Source: JAFDVL01 sp043736395 (GTDB taxonomy: Bacteria > Acidobacteriota > Blastocatellia > RBC074). From it: a stretch of DNA of 18,040 nucleotides. The notes under the pieces were generated by a model. The model did no database searches. It was not told the DNA's origin and worked only from the letters and a program-made list of their open reading frames with translations. The stretch is taken from NCBI GenBank assembly GCA_043736395.1, contig JAYTCQ010000257.1, positions 1 through 18,040 of the forward strand, in the 5' to 3' direction. The translations under genes were made by a program, and so were the position numbers. The stretch's first letter is position 1. Every line of letters starts with the position of its first letter. Shown here in pieces: positions 7,869 to 14,397 of this stretch.

Positions 7869-8597
7869 ATGACCGAAGAATTAATCCGATTATCAAAACT
7901 GATGGCGCAGCGCGGCTTGTGTTCACGGCGCGAAGCCGATGTCTTTATCGAAAACGGAGCCGTTGTTGTTGACAGCGAAGTTATCAATACCCTCGGCACG
8001 AAAGTTCATCCCAATGCGAAAATTACGCTGACGCGGCAGGCGCGCAATCATCAGAATTCATTGGTGACGATCGTCATGAATAAACCAATTGGATTCGTCT
8101 CCGCGCAACCTGAACCGAGCTGCATTCCGGCAATTACCTTACTCACACAGGAAAATCAATTCGGCGATGGCACGCTGCGTCGTGAACATTTTCGCGGACT
8201 CGCCGTCGCGGGAAGACTCGATATTGAATCGCAAGGGCTTTTAGTTTTTACGCAGGACGGACGCATCGCAAAACAATTAGTTGGGGAAAACAGCCCAATT
8301 GAAAAAGAATATTTAGTGCGTGTCTGGGGGCGTCTGGACGAGGAAGGCTTACGATTACTGAATCACGGATTGGAGCTGGACGGCAAACCCCTGAAGCCCG
8401 CCAAAGTTGAATGGCTGAATAGTGAACAACTGCGCTTCGTCTTACGCGAAGGCCGCAAACGCCAGATTCGCCGGATGTGCGAAGAAGTTGGCATCCGCGT
8501 CATGGGGTTAAAAAGAGTCCGCGTTGGCAAGCTGATGCTTGGAAATTTGCCTGAAGGCAAATGGAGATTTCTTCAGCCAGATGAAGTGATCGTCTAA
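7869..8597 (+). CDS. RluF-like 23S rRNA pseudouridine synthase
   Basis: Isomerises uridine to pseudouridine in ribosomal RNA; RsuA/RluB/E/F family, 242 aa. An S4 RNA-binding domain occupies about residues 5-65 (IRLSKLMAQRG, SRREAD). The catalytic motif GRLDIESQGLLVFT carries Asp118. The Asp-x-x-Ser-Gln-Gly wording and the C-terminal RKRQIRRMCE and LPEGKWRFL motifs recall E. coli RluF more than RluB. A segment of roughly 15 residues before the catalytic motif is longer than in E. coli RluF. ATG 7869 is the start that fits the S4 domain; the in-frame upstream extension to 7809 is translated palindrome. No Shine-Dalgarno is visible. Family certain, exact target uridine not. Confidence 0.92.
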   Translation: MTEELIRLSKLMAQRGLCSRREADVFIENGAVVVDSEVINTLGTKVHPNAKITLTRQARNHQNSLVTIVMNKPIGFVSAQPEPSCIPAITLLTQENQFGDGTLRREHFRGLAVAGRLDIESQGLLVFTQDGRIAKQLVGENSPIEKEYLVRVWGRLDEEGLRLLNHGLELDGKPLKPAKVEWLNSEQLRFVLREGRKRQIRRMCEEVGIRVMGLKRVRVGKLMLGNLPEGKWRFLQPDEVIV

Positions 8598-8631
8598 TTG
8601 AAAAAATAATTGAAAAAAAATGGGGGAAATT

Positions 8632-11220
8632 ATGTTTATTCACTCGTACCGAAAATTACTCAGCACAATTTTTATCGTTACCTGTTTCTGTTTTTCAACT
8701 ACCGCACAAGTCCAACCGGAACTCGCTCCCGAACGCCAACGAGCTTCAAATCCATATTCAGGAAAAGGCTGGACACCTGAACAAAAAGCGGCAGAATCTA
8801 TCGCCCGGCATAAATTTAACGAACAACGAATTCAACAATTGAAAGCCGCAGGGCGACCCGTATCCGAAGCCGGAAACATCAGCGTCACCGACACGAATGA
8901 TATTTCCGTAGTGCAGGACAATGGTTCGGTGATTATTCCTCCAATGCCATTTAATTTAAATGGACGTTCCGTACTTTTCACGCCCAGCGGCAGTGGATTC
9001 AATGTGACCGGAGGCGCGTTGAGCTACGATACAAATTTTGGGACTAAGCTGAATCTCTCGCAGTCGCCCGCAGTCCAATCGCTGAATCCTAACGCTGAAC
9101 CTGGAGATGATTCTTATCTCGTGCAATCGCTTGGATTCAATTTTAGTTATTTTGGAACGGTCTATTCGAGCGTCGCAATTTCGAGTAATGGATTTATTAC
9201 GTTTCGACCTGCCTCAATCAGCAATGCATCATTTGATGCGTATTCCACAGACTCGGGTGAATCTCTATCAAAATTACAAAGTGCCGTGCCACGCATTTCT
9301 CCTTATTGGCACGATCTGGATGCGCGTCCGGTCAGCACTGCGGGAGCGGCTGGAATTTACCTTCGCAATGATCCTGATAAAGTTGTGATCACTTGGAATA
9401 ATATCCAGGATTATCTAAATAATCCGAGTGATACTGGTACGCATCGTTTTCAAGTAACGTTGTTTTCCGATGGAAGAATTTTATGGAATTACAATCAGGT
9501 TCAGCTGACTACGAAAGCAGTTGTTGGATTATCCAGTGGAGTGAATTCTACTCCGCCACTGCTGGTAGATTTTGCGAATCCTACGAATGTCACAACAGGA
9601 GTAGCAATGGGACAGCTCTTTTCCAGCACGACTGAGATTGATGAATTTAATGCAATCAAAGCATTCTATAACGCTCATCCCGGACAGGATAATTTTGATT
9701 TTGTCTATGTGTTGTTGGACTTCAATTATACATTGCCGGAAGACTCGTTCGCCTATTACTTATCTTTGCGCAACGACGTATCAGGGAATGGACAGCCACT
9801 TTTTGATGAAGATCCTAACGGTGTTACGGGCAGCAAGCGAATGAAAGGATTTCTTCAATTAGGCAGCCTTTCAGAATACCCCGATAGCCCGACGACACGG
9901 TTTTTAGGAGCGAATCACACGCTTTCCATCTTCGGGCAAGAGCAGGGACATTATTGGTTGGCGTATCCAACGTATCCGTTATCCTCGTTACTTTTGCTCG
10001 GTCGAGATGAATCGCATTGGAGCTTTTTCTTCAATGCTGAATCGGGTTGGAGTCATCCTGCGGCTCCGCGTGGCTCCAGTGCGGAAGGCAGTGTGTGGCG
10101 CGAAAATGCTAATGGTACTTTTACGTCTACAAATTTAGTGGATGGGTTTTCAAAATTAGATCAATACTTAATGGGACTACGCCCGTCAGATCAAGTACCG
10201 GATTCATTCGTGATTCGCTTTCCAACGGCTCCATCTGGGATTAATGCCACGACAGGAGCCAGACCTAACGTAACGGTTTCAGGTACGAAAGTTACGACAA
10301 CGATTGCGCAAATTATCCAAGCGAATGGGCAGGTTCCGACGCCCTCCGCAGCGCCCAAAAAATATCGCGCCGCAGTTTTATTGATTGAGCAAAATGGTCA
10401 GCAGCCTTCGCTCTCAACGCTTAATCGGGTGACGCGCCTTCGATTGTCGTGGGAAAGTTATTTCGCGCAATCTACAGATTTTTTAGCCTCGATCAATACT
10501 GGTGTAGCAGATCAAACAACTTCGCGAATTATTTCCGTCACGAATGGAGCCAGCTATACTCACCTGGTGGCGCCCGGAGCAATTGCTTCGCTTTTCGGGC
10601 AGGGGCTTTCGAATACAACGACGTTGGCAACTGGCAGCACTTTGCCGTTCAACCTCAATGGCATAGAAGTGAAAATTGATGGGGTGAGTGCGCCGCTGTT
10701 TTTTGCTTCTCCCGGACAAATAAATTTTGAAGTCCCGCGTAGCATCGCCACTACGTCTGTAGTCCCCGGAGGCACGGTGCAATCATCAACAGCACTCGTC
10801 GAAGTTTTCAGCAGCGGACAATTATTTCGCGCTGGGGCTGTGCAAATAGCTCCTGCGTTGGTCGGCACTTTTGCGCTCACACAAGACGGCGCAGGAGCTG
10901 CCGCTGCGCTCGATGCGATTAATTTTTCTGCTGCGCCATTCAATGCCAAACAAACGAATGGGCAACCAAATTTCATTGCCGCGTATGTCACAGGTTTAGG
11001 AGCCGATGCCACCGACACCGACGGAGACATCAAGGCGCAGGTGCAGGCTACGTTGAATGGACAGGCTGTGACCTTGCAGTATGCCGGACGCGCGCCGGGC
11101 TTTGTCGGATTAAATCAAATCAATTTTCAATTACCCGCTACCGTGACCGCGGGAACGTATAATTTAGTAATTTCACGCAACGGATTTGCGAGCAATACGA
11201 CTACGATTGCGATCAAGTAA
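8632..11220 (+). CDS. Large secreted protein with degenerate zincin-like motif and TIGR03437 C-terminal domain
   Basis: 862 aa with a signal peptide (about residues 1-27, cut after Thr-Thr-Ala). ATG 8632 is preferred to ATG 8620 because GGGGGA (8622-8627) sits about 4 nt upstream. Residues about 155-293 resemble a NIDO-like secreted beta domain (GFNFSYFG, ISSNGFITF, ISPYWHDLD, RFQVTLFSDGRI.WNY). The middle region resembles secreted proteins I recall with an HExxH zinc site, but here it reads Gln436-Glu-Gln-Gly-His440, so the first zinc histidine is replaced. A downstream LDQYLMGLRPSD motif is conserved in that group. Residues about 633-862 are the Solibacter-type C-terminal domain (VTNGASY, PGAIASLFGQGLS, GQINFEVP, and a second GLNQINFQLP), common on extracellular Acidobacteriota proteins. 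Role unknown: binding or peptidase-derived. Confidence 0.85.
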   Translation: MFIHSYRKLLSTIFIVTCFCFSTTAQVQPELAPERQRASNPYSGKGWTPEQKAAESIARHKFNEQRIQQLKAAGRPVSEAGNISVTDTNDISVVQDNGSVIIPPMPFNLNGRSVLFTPSGSGFNVTGGALSYDTNFGTKLNLSQSPAVQSLNPNAEPGDDSYLVQSLGFNFSYFGTVYSSVAISSNGFITFRPASISNASFDAYSTDSGESLSKLQSAVPRISPYWHDLDARPVSTAGAAGIYLRNDPDKVVITWNNIQDYLNNPSDTGTHRFQVTLFSDGRILWNYNQVQLTTKAVVGLSSGVNSTPPLLVDFANPTNVTTGVAMGQLFSSTTEIDEFNAIKAFYNAHPGQDNFDFVYVLLDFNYTLPEDSFAYYLSLRNDVSGNGQPLFDEDPNGVTGSKRMKGFLQLGSLSEYPDSPTTRFLGANHTLSIFGQEQGHYWLAYPTYPLSSLLLLGRDESHWSFFFNAESGWSHPAAPRGSSAEGSVWRENANGTFTSTNLVDGFSKLDQYLMGLRPSDQVPDSFVIRFPTAPSGINATTGARPNVTVSGTKVTTTIAQIIQANGQVPTPSAAPKKYRAAVLLIEQNGQQPSLSTLNRVTRLRLSWESYFAQSTDFLASINTGVADQTTSRIISVTNGASYTHLVAPGAIASLFGQGLSNTTTLATGSTLPFNLNGIEVKIDGVSAPLFFASPGQINFEVPRSIATTSVVPGGTVQSSTALVEVFSSGQLFRAGAVQIAPALVGTFALTQDGAGAAAALDAINFSAAPFNAKQTNGQPNFIAAYVTGLGADATDTDGDIKAQVQATLNGQAVTLQYAGRAPGFVGLNQINFQLPATVTAGTYNLVISRNGFASNTTTIAIK

Positions 11221-11297
11221 AACTGTAGGGTAGGTTCCCAATCTGCCCTATCACTTTTCATAACGGGCAGGTTGGGAACCTCCCCTACAGTTTTTTT
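11221..11297 (+). terminator. Strong intrinsic terminator (long inverted repeat F)
   Basis: The arms 11221-11248 and 11265-11292 match at 26 of 28 positions around a 16-nt loop, followed by seven Ts (11291-11297). It begins on the base right after the stop of the TIGR03437 gene. The stem is much longer than a usual intrinsic terminator, so it may be another gap palindrome recruited as terminator. Confidence 0.85.
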
Positions 11298-11316
11298 ACT
11301 TTATAGTGCAAAGTAC

Positions 11317-11344
11317 TTGACAGAAAATTAGATTTCGCTATACT
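11317..11344 (+). promoter_or_regulatory. Near-consensus sigma70 promoter giving a leaderless mRNA
   Basis: TTGACA (11317-11322, perfect -35) is separated by 16 nt from TATACT (11339-11344, 5 of 6 for the -10). Transcription should start about 6-8 nt after the -10, that is at 11350-11352, where the ATG of the membrane protein lies. There is no Shine-Dalgarno in the short interval. Confidence 0.8.
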
Positions 11345-11351
11345 TCGAACT

Positions 11352-11966
11352 ATGAGCAATGTTCATCCAATTCGTCCGATACCTGATGAGCCGCCCGCGT
11401 TGCATGATCGCGCGATGGATAATTTGCGCTTCATTCGGGACACGATGGAAAGGGCTTCGGCGTTCACTGCCGTACCGGGATGGGGATTGGTTGTGGTGGG
11501 AATGTTAGCGATGTTTGCGGCGTTATTTTCGACGGCGAACACACATCATAAAAATTGGTTAATGACGTGGCTAGGCGTGGCATTGGCTTCGTTGTTGATT
11601 TCTGTCATCGCCATGAATCGCAAAGCCAGAGCGGCGGATTCGTCTTTGCTATCGGCTCCGGCGCGTAAGTTTATATTGAGTTTGACACCGCCATTAATTG
11701 CCGGGGCATTGCTGACGATAGTCATTTGGCAATTGGATCGCCCGGATTTATTGCCTGGCATGTGGCTCTTACTTTATGGTACGGGAGTCGTGACAGGCGG
11801 CGCTTTCTCGGTCAAAGTTGTACCGGTATTAGGAATTTGTTTTATGGTTTTGGGGGCACTGACCTTGTTCAGTCCGGTGGCGTGGGGAAATTATTTGATG
11901 GCGTTCGGATTTGGAGGATTTCATATCATTTTCGGAATTATTATTGCGAGGAAATACGGTGGCTAA
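11352..11966 (+). CDS. Six-TM membrane protein paired with a winged-helix regulator
   Basis: 204 aa, no recognised enzymatic motif. A soluble N-terminal segment (residues 1-42, with Pro-rich start and a short amphipathic helix) precedes six predicted membrane helices near 43-61, 68-88, 107-127, 134-152, 155-175 and 181-199. It is the first gene after a strong promoter and its ATG lies at the predicted transcription start, so translation is probably leaderless. The stop overlaps the regulator gene by 8 bp, giving a two-gene operon. Such membrane protein/winged-helix pairs are seen in bacteria, where the membrane partner is often thought to sense a signal or be the regulated target, but its function here is not known. 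Confidence 0.85.
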   Translation: MSNVHPIRPIPDEPPALHDRAMDNLRFIRDTMERASAFTAVPGWGLVVVGMLAMFAALFSTANTHHKNWLMTWLGVALASLLISVIAMNRKARAADSSLLSAPARKFILSLTPPLIAGALLTIVIWQLDRPDLLPGMWLLLYGTGVVTGGAFSVKVVPVLGICFMVLGALTLFSPVAWGNYLMAFGFGGFHIIFGIIIARKYGG

Positions 11967-12348
11967 ACGTAATCTGGCAATTCAAACTGACGAAGCGGAA
12001 ATTAAGCAACCGAAAAAACCGGTGATCGTCAGCGCTTCAGATCGCGCCGGACAAACGGCGGATTTGGATCGGTTAATTCACGAACGGACGCGGCTGGCAA
12101 TTATCAGCGCCCTCGCTGTCAACGAAGTCATGACGTTCAATGATTTGAAGACGTTGTTGAGTACGACGGACGGAAATTTAAGCGTCCACGCTCGCAAGCT
12201 GGAAGAAGGGAATTACCTTGTCTGCACGAAAACTTTTGATGGGCGAATTCCCAAAACGGAATTTAGTTTGACGAAGGCGGGCAAGCAGGCACTAGAGCGA
12301 TATTTAGGGCACATGGAAGCCTTAATCAAAGCGACGCGTCAGAAATAG
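11959..12348 (+). CDS. Winged-helix transcriptional regulator (HTH_34/MarR-like)
   Basis: 129 aa, DNA-binding. The core, residues about 36-120, has the pattern of the short winged-helix family HTH_34 (PF13601): RTRLAIISAL, then TFNDLKTLLSTTDGNLSVHARKL as the helix-turn-helix, then a wing at about 88-107 (TKTFDGRIPKTEFSLTKAGKQAL). A charged N-terminal arm of about 35 residues precedes it. The GTG at 11959 is chosen because GAGGAAA lies about 5 nt upstream and it overlaps the membrane gene by 8 bp, indicating coupled translation; a TTG at 11911 in frame is less likely. A perfect palindrome directly downstream could be its operator. Confidence 0.87.
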   Translation: MAKRNLAIQTDEAEIKQPKKPVIVSASDRAGQTADLDRLIHERTRLAIISALAVNEVMTFNDLKTLLSTTDGNLSVHARKLEEGNYLVCTKTFDGRIPKTEFSLTKAGKQALERYLGHMEALIKATRQK

Positions 12349-12350
12349 TA

Positions 12351-12438
12351 GTAGCGTGAACTGTTAGTTCACGCAGTTATAATTAGATGGAATTCGCGCA
12401 GAAAGCTGAACCTTCGGTGAACTAACAGTCCACCGTAC
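12351..12438. repeat. Inverted repeat H with nested perfect palindrome
   Basis: The outer arms 12351-12372 and 12417-12438 pair at 19 of 22. The left arm itself contains a perfect 9-bp palindrome with a 3-nt spacer, GCGTGAACT/AGTTCACGC (12354-12362 and 12366-12374). The core ACTGTTAGTTCAC recurs inverted in the right arm. It starts 2 nt after the regulator stop. Confidence 0.75.
12378..12383 (+). promoter_or_regulatory. Consensus -10 (TATAAT) beside a palindromic operator-like site
   Basis: TATAAT at 12378-12383 is a perfect -10, 3 nt after the palindrome at 12354-12374 that would cover the -35 region. No good TTGACA match is present at 16-18 nt upstream, as expected for an activator-dependent or repressor-covered promoter, or for a chance hit. 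It would transcribe the cis-prenyltransferase gene with a leader of about 90 nt. Confidence 0.35.
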
Positions 12439-12442
12439 ATCG

Positions 12443-12466
12443 TGCAGGAAACTGCATTATTTTTTT
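12443..12466 (+). terminator. Small GAAA-loop hairpin with T-run, possible attenuator
   Basis: TGCAG (12443-12447), a GAAA tetraloop and CTGCA (12452-12456) are followed by TT, TA and a seven-T run (12460-12466). The stem is only 5 bp plus a wobble pair, so termination would be weak. It lies in the leader of the prenyltransferase gene and could separate it from the regulator operon. Confidence 0.35.
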
Positions 12467-12479
12467 ACCTGGTGACTTT

Positions 12480-13208
12480 ATGAAGCAAAGTAGTTTGTAT
12501 TTAATCGAGAAGCCGCCGCCACAAGGATTGCACGTCGCGATCATTATGGATGGCAACGGTCGTTGGGCGCAGATGCGAGGAATGCAGCGTCCTGACGGGC
12601 ATCGCGCTGGTGCTGAGGCTTTGCGCCGCACGATTGAAGCAGCTCCAAACTGCGGCGTGAAGACGCTGACGGTCTACGCTTTTTCTTCCGACAACTGGAA
12701 GCGTCCCGAATCCGAAGTGAATGAATTGATGAAATTGTTTCGCTTGCATTTATTAAAAGCGGCACATCGCGGTGTCAGTGAAGGCGTGAAAGTCAATGTC
12801 ATTGGACGCCGTGATCGTTTGCCGGGAGCCGTGCAAATGGCGATTGCCACGGCGGAAGGAATTACACGCAATGGCGAAAATCTTCACCTCAGAATTGCCG
12901 TAGATTATTCATCCAGAGATGCGCTGTTAAGAGCAGTGAATAAGCTTCGTCATCACGAAATCACGCGTGAGAATTTTGCTGAAAGATTAAATGAAGACGC
13001 ACCTGCGCCCGACGTAGATTTATTAATTCGCACGAGTGGAGAGCAGCGGTTGAGTGATTTTCTTTTATGGGAGTGCGCGTATTCCGAGCTGCATTTTACC
13101 AAAGTTTTATGGCCCGATTTCGGGTCGAGAGATTTGACGGAAGCCGTCAATTCGTTTCATGCCCGCGACCGCCGTTTCGGTGGAATCGAAGCAGTAAAAG
13201 CGGGGTGA
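12480..13208 (+). CDS. uppS: Cis-prenyltransferase (undecaprenyl diphosphate synthase family)
   Basis: Condenses isopentenyl diphosphate onto an allylic primer to make a cis-polyprenyl diphosphate, the carrier for cell-wall and glycan building blocks. 242 aa, normal length, cytosolic/peripheral membrane. Motifs: IIMDGNGRWA with catalytic Asp24, GHRAGAEALRR, TVYAFSSDNWKRP, and RTSGEQRLSDFLLWECAYSELHF with the Mg-binding Glu188. The usual NYGGR segment is replaced by VDYSSRDAL, and S replaces the usual second Gly in RTGGE. This variant resembles a second UppS-like group I recall in other bacteria, so the product chain length may differ from C55. A weak GGTGA lies 4 nt before ATG 12480. Other lipid-carrier genes such as cdsA are not adjacent. 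Confidence 0.88.
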   Translation: MKQSSLYLIEKPPPQGLHVAIIMDGNGRWAQMRGMQRPDGHRAGAEALRRTIEAAPNCGVKTLTVYAFSSDNWKRPESEVNELMKLFRLHLLKAAHRGVSEGVKVNVIGRRDRLPGAVQMAIATAEGITRNGENLHLRIAVDYSSRDALLRAVNKLRHHEITRENFAERLNEDAPAPDVDLLIRTSGEQRLSDFLLWECAYSELHFTKVLWPDFGSRDLTEAVNSFHARDRRFGGIEAVKAG

Positions 13209-13209
13209 T

Positions 13210-13351
13210 GATTGCAAATAGCGATTCCGGCGGGCTGCGGTTGTGGGGGGAGATAACAGGACTTACCACATCAAGTTCAATCGCTATCGCAATCAGCTCA
13301 TTGGCTGGCGAGTGTTCGTCTGACTCGCGTTTAATTCGTCAGCTGATGAGC
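13210..13351. repeat. Composite palindromes J downstream of the prenyltransferase
   Basis: Two elements lie side by side. First, 13210-13226 pairs with 13279-13294 (one indel and one mismatch). Second, 13296-13307 pairs with 13340-13351 (10 of 12) and encloses a GCGAGT/ACTCGC hairpin (13308-13313 with 13323-13328). A 52-codon frame (ATG 13208, overlapping the stop as TGATG) runs through them, but its sequence is dictated by palindromes. I see no other gene in 13209-13457. Confidence 0.65.
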
Positions 13352-13370
13352 AACTTAAAATCTTAAAGGT

Positions 13371-13453
13371 AGCCAGTGGTCGGTGGTCAGTGGCCGGTAA
13401 AAGGCACTTTCGTGAACGATCCGACCACCAACCCCTGGCCACCGACCACCGCT
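13371..13453. repeat. Inverted heptamer-repeat element G (RGTGGYC)
   Basis: The left arm has AGTGGTC at 13375, GGTGGTC at 13382, AGTGGCC at 13389 and a decayed GGTAAAA at 13396. The right arm has the complement in exact 7-nt register: GACCACC at 13423, AACCCCT at 13430, GGCCACC at 13437, GACCACC at 13444. It ends 4 nt before the ATG of the next gene, which lacks a Shine-Dalgarno. Confidence 0.85.
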
Positions 13454-13457
13454 AAAT

Positions 13458-13808
13458 ATGAAGTTTCCAGAATTCAAATTAATAAATTTCCTTTGTTACT
13501 GCGCTGCTATCGCGCTTGGATTGTTGATTGGATATTTGGATTTTTTCACAACCGAAGTGCAAGGTGGAGTACTGTTATTATTGGTTGCGACGGCAGTGCT
13601 TGGTTACATTCATCCTGATGGAGCGTGGCAACTGGCGACCATTACAGCCTTCGGAATTCCACTGATTCATTTGCTGGCGTTATACGTGGGAGTTCGCCCC
13701 GCCTATCCGGTCAGGAGTCAGTTGAGCCTGGTTTTATTGCCACAAATTCCGGCCTTTATCGGCGTCTATTCCGGCGTAGTTTTGCGCTGGGTTTTGAGTA
13801 AGTACTAA
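13458..13808 (+). CDS. Small four-TM membrane protein, function unknown
   Basis: 116 aa, mostly hydrophobic. Predicted membrane helices lie near residues 8-28, 34-52, 58-78 and 88-112, with short polar loops (PEFK at the start, IHPDGAW near 51-57, VGVRPAYPVRSQ near 78-89). No domain is recognised. ATG 13458 follows repeat G with no visible ribosome site. The gene ends 18 nt before the YjbQ-family gene, so the two are probably co-transcribed. Codon use and coding quality (no rare interruptions, consistent hydrophobicity) argue that it is real. Confidence 0.75.
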   Translation: MKFPEFKLINFLCYCAAIALGLLIGYLDFFTTEVQGGVLLLLVATAVLGYIHPDGAWQLATITAFGIPLIHLLALYVGVRPAYPVRSQLSLVLLPQIPAFIGVYSGVVLRWVLSKY

Positions 13809-13826
13809 TTTTTTCGGAGAAAATTT

Positions 13827-14306
13827 ATGTTGCTTTCATATCCGGTTACCTCAATCCGGTCAGTCGAAGTGTGTCAGCGGACACTGCGTTTGCACACGGA
13901 TGAATGTTTACAATTCATTGATTTGACTGATCGCATCAAAGCCTTCGTGAACGATGCGAACATCATCGCAGGCTTCGTTAACATTCAGACGAAGCATACA
14001 ACGACAGCAATCATCATCAATGAAAATGAGCCTTTGCTGATGACTGACCTCAAAGATTCGTTGGAGCGAATGGCTCCGCGCAAGATTGCGTATCAGCATG
14101 ATGATTTTGATATTCGGACGGAAAACATGACGCCCGAAGAAAAGCCAAACGGACACGCGCACTGCAAAGCATTATTTTTGCGCAGCTCTGAATGCGTGAA
14201 CATTTTCAACGGAAGATTAGATTTGGGACGCTGGCAGCGCATCTTTTTTGTTGAATTAGATTGCGCTCGTGAACGCTCAATTTCATTAACTGCGATGGGG
14301 AAATAA
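13827..14306 (+). CDS. YjbQ family protein (UPF0047)
   Basis: 159 aa, cytosolic, about the usual family size. The family signature is clear: KHTTTAIIINENEP with His57, then LMTDL, GHAHCKALFLRSS with His110 and His112, and LGRWQRIFFVELDCARER near the end. These histidines and the acidic residues form a putative metal site in known structures. E. coli YjbQ has been reported to have weak thiamine phosphate synthase activity, but the physiological role is unsettled. GGAGA lies 7 nt before ATG 13827. It appears to be the second gene of a short operon after the small membrane protein. Confidence 0.92.
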   Translation: MLLSYPVTSIRSVEVCQRTLRLHTDECLQFIDLTDRIKAFVNDANIIAGFVNIQTKHTTTAIIINENEPLLMTDLKDSLERMAPRKIAYQHDDFDIRTENMTPEEKPNGHAHCKALFLRSSECVNIFNGRLDLGRWQRIFFVELDCARERSISLTAMGK

Positions 14307-14308
14307 TC

Positions 14309-14385
14309 ATGCAGAAGCCCGCACGCGAGTCGAGGGCACCTTCACATAATGCAATAACGTCCTTACTGCGTGCGGGCTTCTGCAT
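14309..14385. repeat. Inverted repeat I, perfect 18-bp arms
   Basis: The arms 14309-14326 and 14368-14385 are perfectly complementary over 18 bp around a 41-nt loop. It starts 2 nt after the YjbQ stop and the Shine-Dalgarno AGGA of the next gene starts 2 nt after it (14388). The loop has no obvious coding content. The GC-rich arms (AGAAGCCCGCACGC) could terminate transcription, though there is only a short T stretch (ATTT). Confidence 0.8.
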
Positions 14386-14397
14386 TTAGGAAAATTT

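Noticed and set aside
7427..7999. 190-codon minus-strand frame across the SMP-30 and pseudouridine synthase genes
   Set aside because: Runs antisense through two supported genes and a palindrome; no family resemblance.
10560..11033. 157-codon minus-strand frame inside the TIGR03437 gene
   Set aside because: Antisense shadow of a well-supported gene, low-complexity Ala/Ser/Pro composition, no domain.
13208..13366. 52-codon reading frame overlapping the prenyltransferase stop as TGATG
   Set aside because: The overlap hints at translational coupling and the next repeat starts 4 nt after its stop, but the sequence is made largely of palindromes J, has no recognisable domain, and codon pattern gives no support.
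2168..14397. CRISPR array as an explanation of the repeats
   Set aside because: Repeats are inverted, 7-nt based or single palindromes, without constant spacers or cas genes.
2168..14397. Insertion sequences bounded by the inverted repeats
   Set aside because: The paired arms are at most about 100 nt apart and enclose no transposase; no flanking target-site duplications could be seen.
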